Position numbers and translations under genes: made by a program
DNA from: an uncultured Bacillota bacterium
Lineage (GTDB): Bacteria; Bacillota; Clostridia; Oscillospirales; Oscillospiraceae
Assembly: GCA_947383275.1 (NCBI GenBank)
Contig: CANDCW010000010.1
Span: 1-50,814, forward strand
Length of the DNA stretch: 50,814 nt
Reading direction: 5' to 3'
Part shown: piece by piece, positions 16,338-24,423 of the stretch
Layout: each line of letters starts with the position of its first letter
Position numbering within the stretch: position 1 is the stretch's first letter
The notes under the pieces: generated by a model
The model's input: only the letters and a program-made list of their open reading frames with translations
The model's database searches: none
What the model was told of the DNA's origin: nothing

Positions 16338-16367
16338 ACACCGCGGCAGGGGCCGCGGTGTTTTTTT
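16338..16367 (+). terminator. Terminator after the 42-aa gene
   Basis: Perfect stem ACCGCGGC / GCCGCGGT with flanking A/T pairs, followed by a run of seven T. Confidence 0.88.
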
Positions 16368-16561
16368 GCACAAGAAATCGCAGAAAAAAGGCTGGAATAT
16401 TCCACAGGAGGGACTTGCTTTCTCAGAAGGTTTATACTAAAATATAGAACAAGCGACAAAAATGTCCGCCCTAAGGGGTCATTTTTCCCCGACAGGACCG
16501 CTGCGCCCCCTGGCAGGGGAGCGGGAAAACCCACGGGGGAGTAATTTGGAGGTCGATAACT

Positions 16562-18580
16562 ATGAGCAAAACGAATTCCGGCAAGGGCAATGCCAACAAA
16601 GCCAGAAAAGTAGGCTTTACCGAAACCGTCCTGCGCGACGCCAACCAGTCCCTGATTGCCACCCGCCTGCCCTACAGCAAGTTCGAGCCCATTCTGGAGA
16701 CCATGGATAAGGCCGGCTACTACTCCGCTGAGGTGTGGGGCGGCGCCACTTTCGACGTCTGCCTGCGCTATCTCCAGGAGGATCCCTGGGAGCGGCTGCG
16801 GAAGATCCGCAAGAAGATGCCAAACACCAAGCTTCAGATGCTGCTGCGGGGTCAGAACATCCTGGGCTACAAGCACTACCCTGACGATGTGGTGCGTAAA
16901 TTTGTGGAGTATTCCATCAAGAACGGCATTGACATCATCCGTATTTTCGATGCCCTGAACGACGCCCGCAACCTCCAGGTGGCCATTGAGGAGACCGTCA
17001 AGCGCGGCGGCCACGCCTCCGGCACCATCTGCTTTACCACCAGCCCTGTCCACACTCTGGAGAAGAACGTCCAGATGGTGAAGGAGCTCAAGCAGATGGG
17101 CGTTAAGTCCATCTGCATCAAGGACATGGCCGGCATCATGGGCCCCAAGGAGTCCTACGACCTGGTGTCCGCCATCAAGGACGCCGTGCCCGAGCTGCCG
17201 CTGGTTATCCACACCCACTGCACCACCGGCCTGGCCTTCATGACCTGCCTGAAGGGCGTTGAGGCGGGCGCCGACGTGATCGATACAGCCATCTCCCCCA
17301 TGTCCGGCGGCACCGCCCAGCCCGCTACCGAAACCCTGGCCTACGCCCTGCGCTCCCTGGGCTATCAGGTGGACCTGGATGACAAGGTGCTCATCAAGAT
17401 GGCCGACTTCTTCAAGGGCGTCCGGGCCGACTTTATCAAGGACGGCACCCTGGACCCCATCTCCATGGCCACCGATACCCAGTGCCTCAACTATCAGATT
17501 CCCGGCGGCATGCTGTCCAACCTGATCTCCCAGCTGAAGATGATGAACGCCATCGACAAGCTGGACCAGGCCCTGGCCGAGACCCCCAAGGTCCGGGCCG
17601 ACCTGGGCTATCCTCCCCTGGTTACCCCCACCAGCCAGATGGTGGGCTCCCAGGCCGTGCAGAACGTGCTGGCCGGTGAGCGCTACAAGGTGGTAGGCAA
17701 GGAGATTAAGGCTTACTGCCGCGGCGAGTATGGCCGCACCCCCGCTCCTATTGATGCCGCCATCCAGAAGAAGATTCTGGGCGATACTCCCGTAGTGGAG
17801 GGCCGCTTTGCCGACTCCCTGGAGCCCGAGTTTGAGAAGACGAAAAAGGAGCTGGGCGCTACCGCCAAGTGCGATGAGGATGTGCTGAGCTATATCGCTT
17901 TCCCCCAGGTAGCCATGGCGTTCTTCAAGGACCGCGAGGCCGGTTTCCCCAAGAAAGATGGCCCCAAGAAGGCCGCTGCCGCTCCTGCCGCTAAGAAGGA
18001 GGCCGACCTGCCCCCCATGCCTGCCTGGCAGGGCCATGTGTACTATGCCAACGTGCCCGCCACCGCCGGAAATGGGATGACCTCCCGGCCCATCCAGCCC
18101 TTCGCGGCCAGCTATCAGCCCCCCCACCTGGTGATGGGCGCCCGGGACAACTGCCCCGGCACCTACACCATCACCATTGACGGCAAGGCATATGCCGTCT
18201 CTGTTGCCGCAGCTGACAGCTCCGCTCCCGCAGCTGCTGTGGCTGCCGCGCCCATGGCGGCGCCCGCACCGGTTGCTGCCGCCCCGGCTCCTGCCGCTGC
18301 TCCAGCGCCTGCCGCCGCTCCGGCCCCCGCCGCAGCACCGGCCCCTGCCGCAGCCCCCGCTGCCGGTGAGACTGCCGTCAACAGCCCCATGCCCGGCAAC
18401 GTGTTTAAAGTGGAGTGCACAGCCGGCCAGGCGGTAAAGGCTGGCGACGTGCTGGTCATTCTGGAAGCCATGAAGATGGAGATTGAGGTGACCGCCCCCG
18501 TGGACGGCACCGTAAAGTCCGTGGCCGCCGCCGTAGGCACCGCCGTCAACACCGACGACCTGCTGGTGACCCTGGGTTAA
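16562..18580 (+). CDS. Oxaloacetate decarboxylase alpha / pyruvate carboxylase subunit B with biotin domain
   Basis: 672-aa carboxyltransferase fused to its biotin carrier. Domains: an HMGL-like TIM barrel (about 15-290; TLRDANQSL, the metal-binding HTHCTTG and the SPMSGGTAQP motif), a conserved carboxylase domain (about 300-500), an Ala/Pro linker of repeated APAPAA units, and a biotinyl domain with EAMKMEIEV, where Lys638 takes the biotin. It moves CO2 between biotin and oxaloacetate/pyruvate. No OadB, OadG or biotin carboxylase gene is adjacent, so I cannot tell a sodium-pumping decarboxylase from the B subunit of a two-part pyruvate carboxylase. Codon use is strongly biased, suggesting high expression. 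Confidence 0.9.
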   Translation: MSKTNSGKGNANKARKVGFTETVLRDANQSLIATRLPYSKFEPILETMDKAGYYSAEVWGGATFDVCLRYLQEDPWERLRKIRKKMPNTKLQMLLRGQNILGYKHYPDDVVRKFVEYSIKNGIDIIRIFDALNDARNLQVAIEETVKRGGHASGTICFTTSPVHTLEKNVQMVKELKQMGVKSICIKDMAGIMGPKESYDLVSAIKDAVPELPLVIHTHCTTGLAFMTCLKGVEAGADVIDTAISPMSGGTAQPATETLAYALRSLGYQVDLDDKVLIKMADFFKGVRADFIKDGTLDPISMATDTQCLNYQIPGGMLSNLISQLKMMNAIDKLDQALAETPKVRADLGYPPLVTPTSQMVGSQAVQNVLAGERYKVVGKEIKAYCRGEYGRTPAPIDAAIQKKILGDTPVVEGRFADSLEPEFEKTKKELGATAKCDEDVLSYIAFPQVAMAFFKDREAGFPKKDGPKKAAAAPAAKKEADLPPMPAWQGHVYYANVPATAGNGMTSRPIQPFAASYQPPHLVMGARDNCPGTYTITIDGKAYAVSVAAADSSAPAAAVAAAPMAAPAPVAAAPAPAAAPAPAAAPAPAAAPAPAAAPAAGETAVNSPMPGNVFKVECTAGQAVKAGDVLVILEAMKMEIEVTAPVDGTVKSVAAAVGTAVNTDDLLVTLG

Positions 18581-18594
18581 CCCCGAATACGTTC

Positions 18595-18625
18595 AAGCCC
18601 CCGGTTCACCGGGGGCTTGTTTTAC
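18595..18625 (+). terminator. Terminator after the biotin carboxyltransferase gene
   Basis: Perfect stem AAGCCCCCGG-TTCA-CCGGGGGCTT followed by GTTTTAC. Its right half overlaps the 3' end of the small gene on the other strand. Confidence 0.85.
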
Positions 18626-18785
18626 GTATCGGGATGATTTGTTTTTTGAAATTCAGCATCTGTAATTCGGGATCTGTTGCGGAACAGTAGAGTTCCTCAC
18701 ACTCCTGCTGTGCGGCAATGAGGAGTTCAATTGCTTGATTGGACGCACGGAATAGCTTGAAGTATAATTCTTTGTAATCTGGCAT
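18606..18785 (-). CDS. Small protein (59 aa), unknown
   Basis: Reads MPDYKELYFKLFRASNQAIE then LLIAAQQECEELYCS. It is predicted to be mostly amphipathic helix with a basic tail. The AAGGCGGGA site before the ATG is modest. Short proteins with this YKELYFKxFRAxxQAIxxLIxAQxECEELY pattern are common, unnamed neighbours of XRE regulators in gut clostridia, as far as I recall. It diverges from the XRE gene at 18892, and its 3' end runs into the terminator of the upstream operon. Function unknown. Confidence 0.6.
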   Translation of the reverse strand: MPDYKELYFKLFRASNQAIELLIAAQQECEELYCSATDPELQMLNFKKQIIPIRKTSPR

Positions 18786-18891
18786 TTGTATCCCGCCTTT
18801 TCAGTGCAAAAACTTGAAGCAACTATATGGTAGCATATCTTGAGCTGAAATGCAACAAAATAGTAGCATTACCCCGAAAGGGGATGCTGGT

Positions 18892-19104
18892 GTGCAGTTT
18901 CAGAGATTAGAAGACCTGCGAATTGATGCTGATAAAACCCAGGCAGAAATCGCGGTAGTATTGTCTTGCAAGAGGGAGGTGTACCGCCGCTATGAGAAGG
19001 GAATCCGTGAAATTCCGGTCTGGGCGCTGATCAAGTTGGCACAGTACTATCAGACCAGCACGGATTATATTTTGGGGCTGAGCAACAGAAGGAACCCCCG
19101 GTGA
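18892..19104 (+). CDS. Small XRE/Cro-CI helix-turn-helix regulator
   Basis: 70-aa single-domain DNA-binding protein. The helix-turn-helix spans about residues 10-60 (DKTQAEIAVVLSCKREVYRR, then a PVWALIKLAQYYQTSTDYIL tail typical of the family). I start it at GTG 18892 because AAAGGGG lies 6-12 bases upstream; an earlier ATG at 18850 would add 14 residues without a ribosome site. It is divergent from the 59-aa gene. The gap between them has two GTAGCAT copies (near 18830 and 18862) that could be operator half-sites. Targets unknown. Confidence 0.75.
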   Translation: MQFQRLEDLRIDADKTQAEIAVVLSCKREVYRRYEKGIREIPVWALIKLAQYYQTSTDYILGLSNRRNPR

Positions 19105-19123
19105 AAACCGGGGACTTATTTTG
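19095..19123 (+). terminator. Terminator overlapping the XRE stop codon
   Basis: Stem CCCCGG-TGAAAA-CCGGGG (19096-19113), then ACTTATTTTG. The TGA stop lies in the loop. Confidence 0.6.
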
Positions 19124-19202
19124 TGTTAGGGATTGTTTTTCGTCACAACAGCGTGTATAATATAAACTAGTAAAGTGTTGACCGCACAAGAGGAGGAATA
19201 TT

Positions 19203-19682
19203 ATGGAAAAGCTGCTAGAGCTGCTGGAGCAGGACTGCACCATGCCAATATCGGCGCTGGCCGCGGCAGCGGGGATATCGGAGGACGAAGCCAGGGCCAT
19301 CGTCAAAAAATATGAGGACGACCGTACAATCCTGGGCTATCAGGCCATTATCGACTGGGACCGGGTCCGCAAGGAGACGGTGACCGCCCTTATCGAAGTC
19401 AACGTCACACCCCAGTCCAAGGACGGCTTTGACCGCATTGCCGAACGCATCTACCAGTACGACGAGGTGGAGAGCATGTACCTCATGAGCGGCTCCTTCG
19501 ACCTGACTGTCATTATCTCGGGCCGCACCCTGCGCGAAGTGGCCCAGTTCGTGGGCGAGCGGCTGGCCCCCATTCAGGGCGTCACCGGCACGGCGACCCA
19601 CTTCATTTTGAAAAAATATAAAGAGAAGCATCTGGTGTTCCGCCCCCAGGACCCGGAGGAAAGGGAGTACATTTTCGTATGA
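19203..19682 (+). CDS. Lrp/AsnC-family transcriptional regulator
   Basis: 159-aa regulator. It has an N-terminal helix-turn-helix (about 15-50; MPISALAAAAGISEDEARAI), then a RAM ligand-binding/oligomerisation domain with VESMYLMSGSFDLTVIISG and THFILKKYKE. An AAGAGGAGG site precedes the ATG. Its end overlaps the aminotransferase start by 4 bases (ATGA), so it is cotranscribed and probably controls the downstream amino-acid genes in response to an amino acid. The family is firm; the ligand is unknown. Confidence 0.9.
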   Translation: MEKLLELLEQDCTMPISALAAAAGISEDEARAIVKKYEDDRTILGYQAIIDWDRVRKETVTALIEVNVTPQSKDGFDRIAERIYQYDEVESMYLMSGSFDLTVIISGRTLREVAQFVGERLAPIQGVTGTATHFILKKYKEKHLVFRPQDPEEREYIFV

Positions 19683-20866
19683 ATTACGAGGAAATCCTCA
19701 ACGAGAGAATACAAAACGTCAAGCCCTCCGGTATCCGGAAGTTTTTTGACATTTTAGAGGAGATGACGGACGCCATCTCCCTGGGCATCGGCGAGCCGGA
19801 CTTTGTCACCCCCTGGCACATCCGCGACGCGGGCATCTACTCCCTGGAGCGGGGCCGCACCAAGTATACCTCTAATGCCGGCATGCTCCAGCTCCGCCGG
19901 GAGATTGCCGCCTACCTTAACCGGCGGTTTGACCTCCAGTATGACTACGCCAGCCAGATCCTGGTGACCGTAGGCGGCAGCGAAGCCATTGACCTGGCCC
20001 TGCGGGTGCTGCTCAATCCGGGGGACGAGGTGATTGTTCCGGTGCCCTCTTTCGTCTGCTACGGCCCTCTGGCCGAGATGGCCGGAGGCGTGCCCAAATA
20101 CTTGGAATTGAAAGCGGAACACCAGTTCCGCCTCACCCCCGAAGCGCTGCGCGGGGCCATTACGCCAAGGACAAAGGTGCTGGTCCTCCCCTTCCCCAGC
20201 AACCCCACCGGCGGCACTATGGACCGCAAGGACCTGGAGGCCGTGGCCGAGGTACTGCGGGGCACGGACATTATGGTCATCTCCGACGAGATCTACGCGG
20301 AACTGACTTACGGGCGCCGACATGTCTCCCTGGCCAACCTTACTGACATGTATGACCGCACCATTGTGGTCAACGGCTTCTCCAAAAGCCACGCCATGAC
20401 GGGCTGGCGGATGGGGTATGTCTGTGCACCCAAGCCTGTCATTGCCGCTATGACCAAGCTGCATCAATTCGGCATTATGTCCGCGCCTACCACCAGCCAG
20501 TACGCCGCCGTGGAGGCGATGCGGAACGGCGACGGCGACATAGAGCACATGCGGGAGGAGTACGACCGCCGACGCCGCTATCTGGTGGAAAACCTGAACC
20601 GCATTGGACTGAGCTGCTTTGAACCCAAAGGGGCGTTTTACGTTTTCCCCGACATCCGCTCCACCGGCCTGACCTCGGAGGAGTTTTGCGAGCGCTTCCT
20701 TTTAGAGGAAAAGGTAGCCGTTATTCCAGGCTCAGCCTTTGGCCCTGGGGGGGAGGGGTTTGTCCGTGCCTGTTACGCGGCTTCCATGAAGGACATCGCC
20801 GAGGCCGTGGCCCGGATGGACAACTTCCTTACGAATTTGAGGAGAAAACAGGAGCGGGAGGGGTAA
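19679..20866 (+). CDS. PLP-dependent aminotransferase, class I/II
   Basis: 395-aa fold-type I aminotransferase. The PLP lysine is Lys236 in NGFSKSHAMTGWRMGY. PLP-ring and phosphate contacts are visible in SNPTGG (174-179), DEIYAELTY (203-211) and GGSEAI (99-104). It resembles the aspartate/aromatic aminotransferase group (PatA/AspB-like). It overlaps the Lrp regulator by 4 bases and abuts ThrH, so a role in a serine/threonine or aspartate-family pathway is likely. The amino donor and acceptor are not determined by the sequence. Confidence 0.9.
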   Translation: MNYEEILNERIQNVKPSGIRKFFDILEEMTDAISLGIGEPDFVTPWHIRDAGIYSLERGRTKYTSNAGMLQLRREIAAYLNRRFDLQYDYASQILVTVGGSEAIDLALRVLLNPGDEVIVPVPSFVCYGPLAEMAGGVPKYLELKAEHQFRLTPEALRGAITPRTKVLVLPFPSNPTGGTMDRKDLEAVAEVLRGTDIMVISDEIYAELTYGRRHVSLANLTDMYDRTIVVNGFSKSHAMTGWRMGYVCAPKPVIAAMTKLHQFGIMSAPTTSQYAAVEAMRNGDGDIEHMREEYDRRRRYLVENLNRIGLSCFEPKGAFYVFPDIRSTGLTSEEFCERFLLEEKVAVIPGSAFGPGGEGFVRACYAASMKDIAEAVARMDNFLTNLRRKQEREG

Positions 20867-20868
20867 TG

Positions 20869-21471
20869 ATGAATATTGTGTGCCTGGATATGGAGGGTGT
20901 GCTGGTTCCGGAAATTTGGATTGCGTTTTCCCAGGTCAGCGGCATCCCCGAGCTGAGCCGCACCACCCGGGACGAGCCCGACTACGACAAGCTGATGAAG
21001 TGGCGGCTGGGGGTTTTAAAGGAACACGGCCTGGGTCTGAAGGAAATTCAGGCCGTCATTGCCGGTATCGACCCCCTGCCCGGGGCCAAGGCGTTTCTGG
21101 ATCAACTGCGGGCCAAGGTTCAGGTTATTATTTTGAGCGATACCTTCGAGCAGTTTGCCAAACCCTTGATGGAAAAGCTGAACTGGCCTACCATTTTCTG
21201 CAACACCCTGGAGGTGGGGCGGAACGGAGAGATCACCGGCTACAAAATGCGTTGCGAGAAGTCCAAGCTGACCACGGTGAGGGCTTTGCAGTCCATGGGC
21301 TTTGACACCATTGCCGCCGGAGACAGCTTCAATGACCTGGCTATGATCCAGGCCAGCAAGGCGGGCTTTTTGTTCAGGTCCACCCAGGCCATCAAGGCCG
21401 CCCACCCCGAGCTGCCCGCCTTTGAGGAGTTTGACGGCCTGTTAGCCGCCATTGAGGGAGCGCTGTACTGA
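20869..21471 (+). CDS. thrH: ThrH-like phosphoserine phosphatase / homoserine phosphotransferase
   Basis: 200-aa HAD-superfamily phosphatase of the ThrH type. HAD motif I is CLDMEGVLVP (Asp7, with Glu9 replacing the usual second Asp, as in ThrH), motif II is ILSDTFEQF and motif III/IV is AAGDSFNDLAMI. ThrH hydrolyses phosphoserine and can pass phosphate to homoserine. Two ATGs follow the aminotransferase stop (20866 and 20869); I use the second because GGAGG is then 7 bases away. With the aminotransferase before and DUF1015 after, it may complete serine biosynthesis. Confidence 0.85.
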   Translation: MNIVCLDMEGVLVPEIWIAFSQVSGIPELSRTTRDEPDYDKLMKWRLGVLKEHGLGLKEIQAVIAGIDPLPGAKAFLDQLRAKVQVIILSDTFEQFAKPLMEKLNWPTIFCNTLEVGRNGEITGYKMRCEKSKLTTVRALQSMGFDTIAAGDSFNDLAMIQASKAGFLFRSTQAIKAAHPELPAFEEFDGLLAAIEGALY

Positions 21472-21499
21472 TGGAAGAAAAGAAAGAGAAGTGATTTCT

Positions 21500-22771
21500 A
21501 TGAACATCAACCGGAATCACCTGCCCTTCAAGCCTGCCAATATCCTTCTGCCCCGGGACTGCGACCTGTCTCTGTGGTCGGTGGTGGCCTGCGACCAGTA
21601 CACCTCCCGGCCGGAATATTGGCAGCGGGTGGAAAACCGGGTGGGCCGGGCGCCCTCCACTCTGCGGATGATCCTGCCCGAAAGCTGCCTGGAGGGTCCC
21701 AGTGTGGAGACAGACATCATGGAGATCAACAACACCATGAGCCGCTACCTCCGGGAGGGCCGCTTCCAGGAGCTGCCTGACGCCCTGATCTACGTGGAGC
21801 GCACCCTGGACAATGGTAAGATCCGCCGGGGCCTCATCGGCGCGGTGGATCTAGAGGCTTACGACTACGAACCGGGATCTACCTCCGCCATCCGGTGTAC
21901 GGAAGGCACCGTCATGTCCCGCATTCCCCCCCGGGTGGCGGTGCGGAAGAACGCCCCCATAGAAGTGCCTCATGTGATGCTCCTGATGGACGACCCCCAC
22001 CGCATGATTATCGAGCCCCTGTCCGCCCGGACGGGGGAGATGGAAAAGCTCTACGATTTTGCCCTGATGGAGCGGGGAGGGAGCATCCGGGGCTGGCTGC
22101 TGACCGGAGAGCTGAAGGATTGGGTGCTCCAGGCGCTGAACACCCGGAAAAACCGGGTGGAACAGGACCTGGACGGCCTGTTGTTTGCTGTGGGGGACGG
22201 AAATCACTCCCTTGCCACAGCCAAGGAGTGTTGGGAGCGCCGCAAGGGCATGATCCCCCCGGAGCGGTGGGCGGAGGAACCGGCCCGCTACGCCTTGTGC
22301 GAGGTGGTCAACCTGCACGACGAGGCGGTTGAGTTCAAGCCCATACACCGCCTGGTCTTCGGCGTCCGCCCCGAGGAGCTGCTGGACGCCCTTATGGCTT
22401 ATTATCCCTCCGCCGTTCAGGGGCGGGGAGAGGGGCACGCGCTGCCCTTTGTTATCAGCCGCTGGAGCCGGGGGGAGATTACTGTGGCGCGGCCCCAGGC
22501 TCAGCTTCCGGTGGGCACCCTCCAAAATTTCCTGGACGATTACATAGCGTCCCACCCCAAGGCCCGTGTAGACTACATCCATGGCGAAGACGAGGCGCGT
22601 AAGCTGGCGGAGGAGCGGGAGGACGCCGTGGCATTTTTGATGCCGGGATTGGACAAGGGAAAACTGTTTCAAACCGTCATTCACGATGGGGCGCTGCCCC
22701 GCAAGACCTTCTCAATGGGCGAGGCATATGACAAGCGCTTCTATCTGGAGGCGAGAAAAATCAGGACGTAA
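21500..22771 (+). CDS. DUF1015 family protein
   Basis: 423-aa cytosolic protein of the DUF1015 family. It is recognised by the VGDGNHSLATAKECWE motif and the N-terminal LPFKPANILLPRDCDLSLWS and VACDQYTS segments. The start is ATG 21500 with an AGAGAAG site; an upstream GTG-type start inside thrH is less likely. DUF1015 genes recur beside serine-biosynthesis genes in Firmicutes, and that pattern holds here (aminotransferase, ThrH). The biochemical activity is unknown. No membrane segment or signal peptide. Confidence 0.9.
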   Translation: MNINRNHLPFKPANILLPRDCDLSLWSVVACDQYTSRPEYWQRVENRVGRAPSTLRMILPESCLEGPSVETDIMEINNTMSRYLREGRFQELPDALIYVERTLDNGKIRRGLIGAVDLEAYDYEPGSTSAIRCTEGTVMSRIPPRVAVRKNAPIEVPHVMLLMDDPHRMIIEPLSARTGEMEKLYDFALMERGGSIRGWLLTGELKDWVLQALNTRKNRVEQDLDGLLFAVGDGNHSLATAKECWERRKGMIPPERWAEEPARYALCEVVNLHDEAVEFKPIHRLVFGVRPEELLDALMAYYPSAVQGRGEGHALPFVISRWSRGEITVARPQAQLPVGTLQNFLDDYIASHPKARVDYIHGEDEARKLAEEREDAVAFLMPGLDKGKLFQTVIHDGALPRKTFSMGEAYDKRFYLEARKIRT

Positions 22772-22785
22772 GGGGGGCGGCCGCC

Positions 22786-23637
22786 GTGGTTGTGGAAGCC
22801 TGCGCAAAGCTGAATCTGACGCTGGACGTGCTGGGCAAGCGCCCTGACGGCTACCACGATTTGCGTATGGTGATGCAGTCCATTGCCCTGGCCGACACCC
22901 TCACGCTAGAGAAAAATGGAACGGAGGAGCTGCGGGTGCGCACCAACCTCCACTTTTTGCCCGGCAACGAAAAGAATCTGGCCGCACAAGCCGCTCTGCG
23001 CTATTGGGAGGCAAGAGGGCGTTCCCCGGAGGGGCTGGATATTTTCATCGAGAAGCGCATTCCTGTCTGCGCTGGTATGGCCGGAGGGAGCAGCGACGGC
23101 GCGGCCGTCCTCCGGGCCCTTAACGCCATGGAGGAGAAGCCGCTGTCCAGCGGGGAGCTGGCCAAAATCGGGGAGCAAGTGGGCTCCGACGTACCCTACT
23201 GTGTGGCAGGCGGCACAGCCCTGGCCGAGGGCCGAGGGGAGATTCTTATGCCGCTGCCCCCTTTGCCCAAGTGCTGGGTTGTGTTGTGCAAGCCGGAGTT
23301 TTCCATCTCCACCCCGGCGCTGTTTGCCAAAATTGACAGCGTGCGCCTGCGCTGCCGTCCGGATATCCAGGGGGTGCTGGCCGCTTTGGAGGCCGGTGAT
23401 CTGGCTGGAGTGGCCCGGCGGATGTACAACGTCTTTGAGGACGCCTTGCCCGAACGCCAGAGGGCCAGGGTTAGCGACATCAAAAACACCCTGATTCAGT
23501 GCGGCGCCCTGGGGGCCAGCATGAGCGGCACCGGCCCCACTGCTTTCGGGCTCTTCGACAGCGAAAGCTGTGCGCGGGAGGCGCGGGAGCGGTTGGCGGA
23601 GTTTGGAGGAGAGGTTTTTTTGACACAAACCGTTTAA
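22786..23637 (+). CDS. ispE: 4-diphosphocytidyl-2-C-methyl-D-erythritol kinase
   Basis: 283-aa GHMP kinase of the MEP isoprenoid pathway, phosphorylating the 2-hydroxyl of CDP-methylerythritol. The substrate motif AKLNLTLDVLGKRPDGYHDL is at the N-terminus. The GHMP ATP loop is GMAGGSSDGAAVL (about 97-109), and SGTGPTAFGLF (about 246-256) is the third motif. The start is GTG 22786 behind GGGGGGCGG. It follows DUF1015 by 14 bases and ends the operon at the strong terminator at 23649. Length and motifs are normal. Confidence 0.93.
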   Translation: MVVEACAKLNLTLDVLGKRPDGYHDLRMVMQSIALADTLTLEKNGTEELRVRTNLHFLPGNEKNLAAQAALRYWEARGRSPEGLDIFIEKRIPVCAGMAGGSSDGAAVLRALNAMEEKPLSSGELAKIGEQVGSDVPYCVAGGTALAEGRGEILMPLPPLPKCWVVLCKPEFSISTPALFAKIDSVRLRCRPDIQGVLAALEAGDLAGVARRMYNVFEDALPERQRARVSDIKNTLIQCGALGASMSGTGPTAFGLFDSESCAREARERLAEFGGEVFLTQTV

Positions 23638-23648
23638 GATCGGAAGAA

Positions 23649-23692
23649 ACCGCCTATACTGTAAGAAATCTTACGGTATAGGCGGTGTTTTG
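23649..23692 (+). terminator. Terminator after ispE
   Basis: Long stem ACCGCCTATAC...GTAAG / CTTAC...GTATAGGCGGT with a 4-base loop, followed by GTTTTG. Confidence 0.9.
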
Positions 23693-23710
23693 CCGCCGAA
23701 GGAGCGGTAT

Positions 23711-24331
23711 ATGGATCGTAAACTGAAAACTTGGGAAATCGCGCTGATGTTTGGCATTTTAATTTCTGTGACGGTGGGCAGTTGGCTGGGCCGGGAGCAG
23801 CAGGGCCTTGCGGACAGCGTTATCCGGTTTCACGTCATTGCCAACTCGGACAGCGAGGCGGATCAGGCCCTGAAGCTGGCCGTCCGGGACCGGGTGCTGG
23901 CCCGGGCGGAGGAACTGTACCCCCAGGACGCCACCCTGGCCCAGGCCCAAACGGCACTGGAGGGCCACTTAAATGCCCTGGCTGCCGCCGGCCGGGAGGT
24001 GGTGGAGGAACAGGGGTACGACTACCCTGTTACCGCCCGGCTGGAGGACTGCTGGTTCCCCACCAAGGAGTATGAGGGCTTTGCCCTCCCCGCAGGAAAT
24101 TATACCGCCCTCCGGGTGGTCATCGGCGAGGGCCGGGGCCAAAATTGGTGGTGCGTGGCCTTTCCGCCCCTATGCTTGGGCGCGGCCAGCGAGACAGTGG
24201 ATCAGGCCCTGGAGGCCGGCCATTTTACTCCGGACCAGGGAGCCTTGGTGACAGGAGACGGCAAAGGATATGTTTTGAAATTTAAGGCAATGGAGCTGCT
24301 GGGCGAATTGCAGGGGCTGTTTCAACCGTAA
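23711..24331 (+). CDS. spoIIR: Stage II sporulation protein R
   Basis: 206-aa secreted signalling protein that activates SpoIIGA, and thereby processing of pro-sigma-E in the mother cell, during sporulation. After a short basic start there is one hydrophobic export segment (about residues 8-25). The family motifs follow: IRFHVIANSDSEADQALKLA near the N-terminus and YTALRVVIGEG then NWWCVAFPPLCL near the C-terminus. The start is ATG 23711 behind GGAG. It shows the organism belongs to an endospore-forming lineage. Confidence 0.92.
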   Translation: MDRKLKTWEIALMFGILISVTVGSWLGREQQGLADSVIRFHVIANSDSEADQALKLAVRDRVLARAEELYPQDATLAQAQTALEGHLNALAAAGREVVEEQGYDYPVTARLEDCWFPTKEYEGFALPAGNYTALRVVIGEGRGQNWWCVAFPPLCLGAASETVDQALEAGHFTPDQGALVTGDGKGYVLKFKAMELLGELQGLFQP

Positions 24332-24423
24332 GGCATCCCCCATAAAGCAGGAAAGGCCTAGGGCTGCGCAACATACCCCCCTTTCTCTCCGCATATTCTG
24401 TGGAGAAGAAGGGGGGATTTGCA

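Noticed and set aside
15929..18127. 732-codon minus-strand frame opposite the biotin carboxyltransferase
   Set aside because: Glycine/histidine/leucine-rich antisense shadow produced by the strong codon bias of the real gene; no motifs.
18220..18370. Tandem repeat encoding Ala/Pro
   Set aside because: This is the ordinary flexible linker before the biotin domain, not a CRISPR or mobile repeat.
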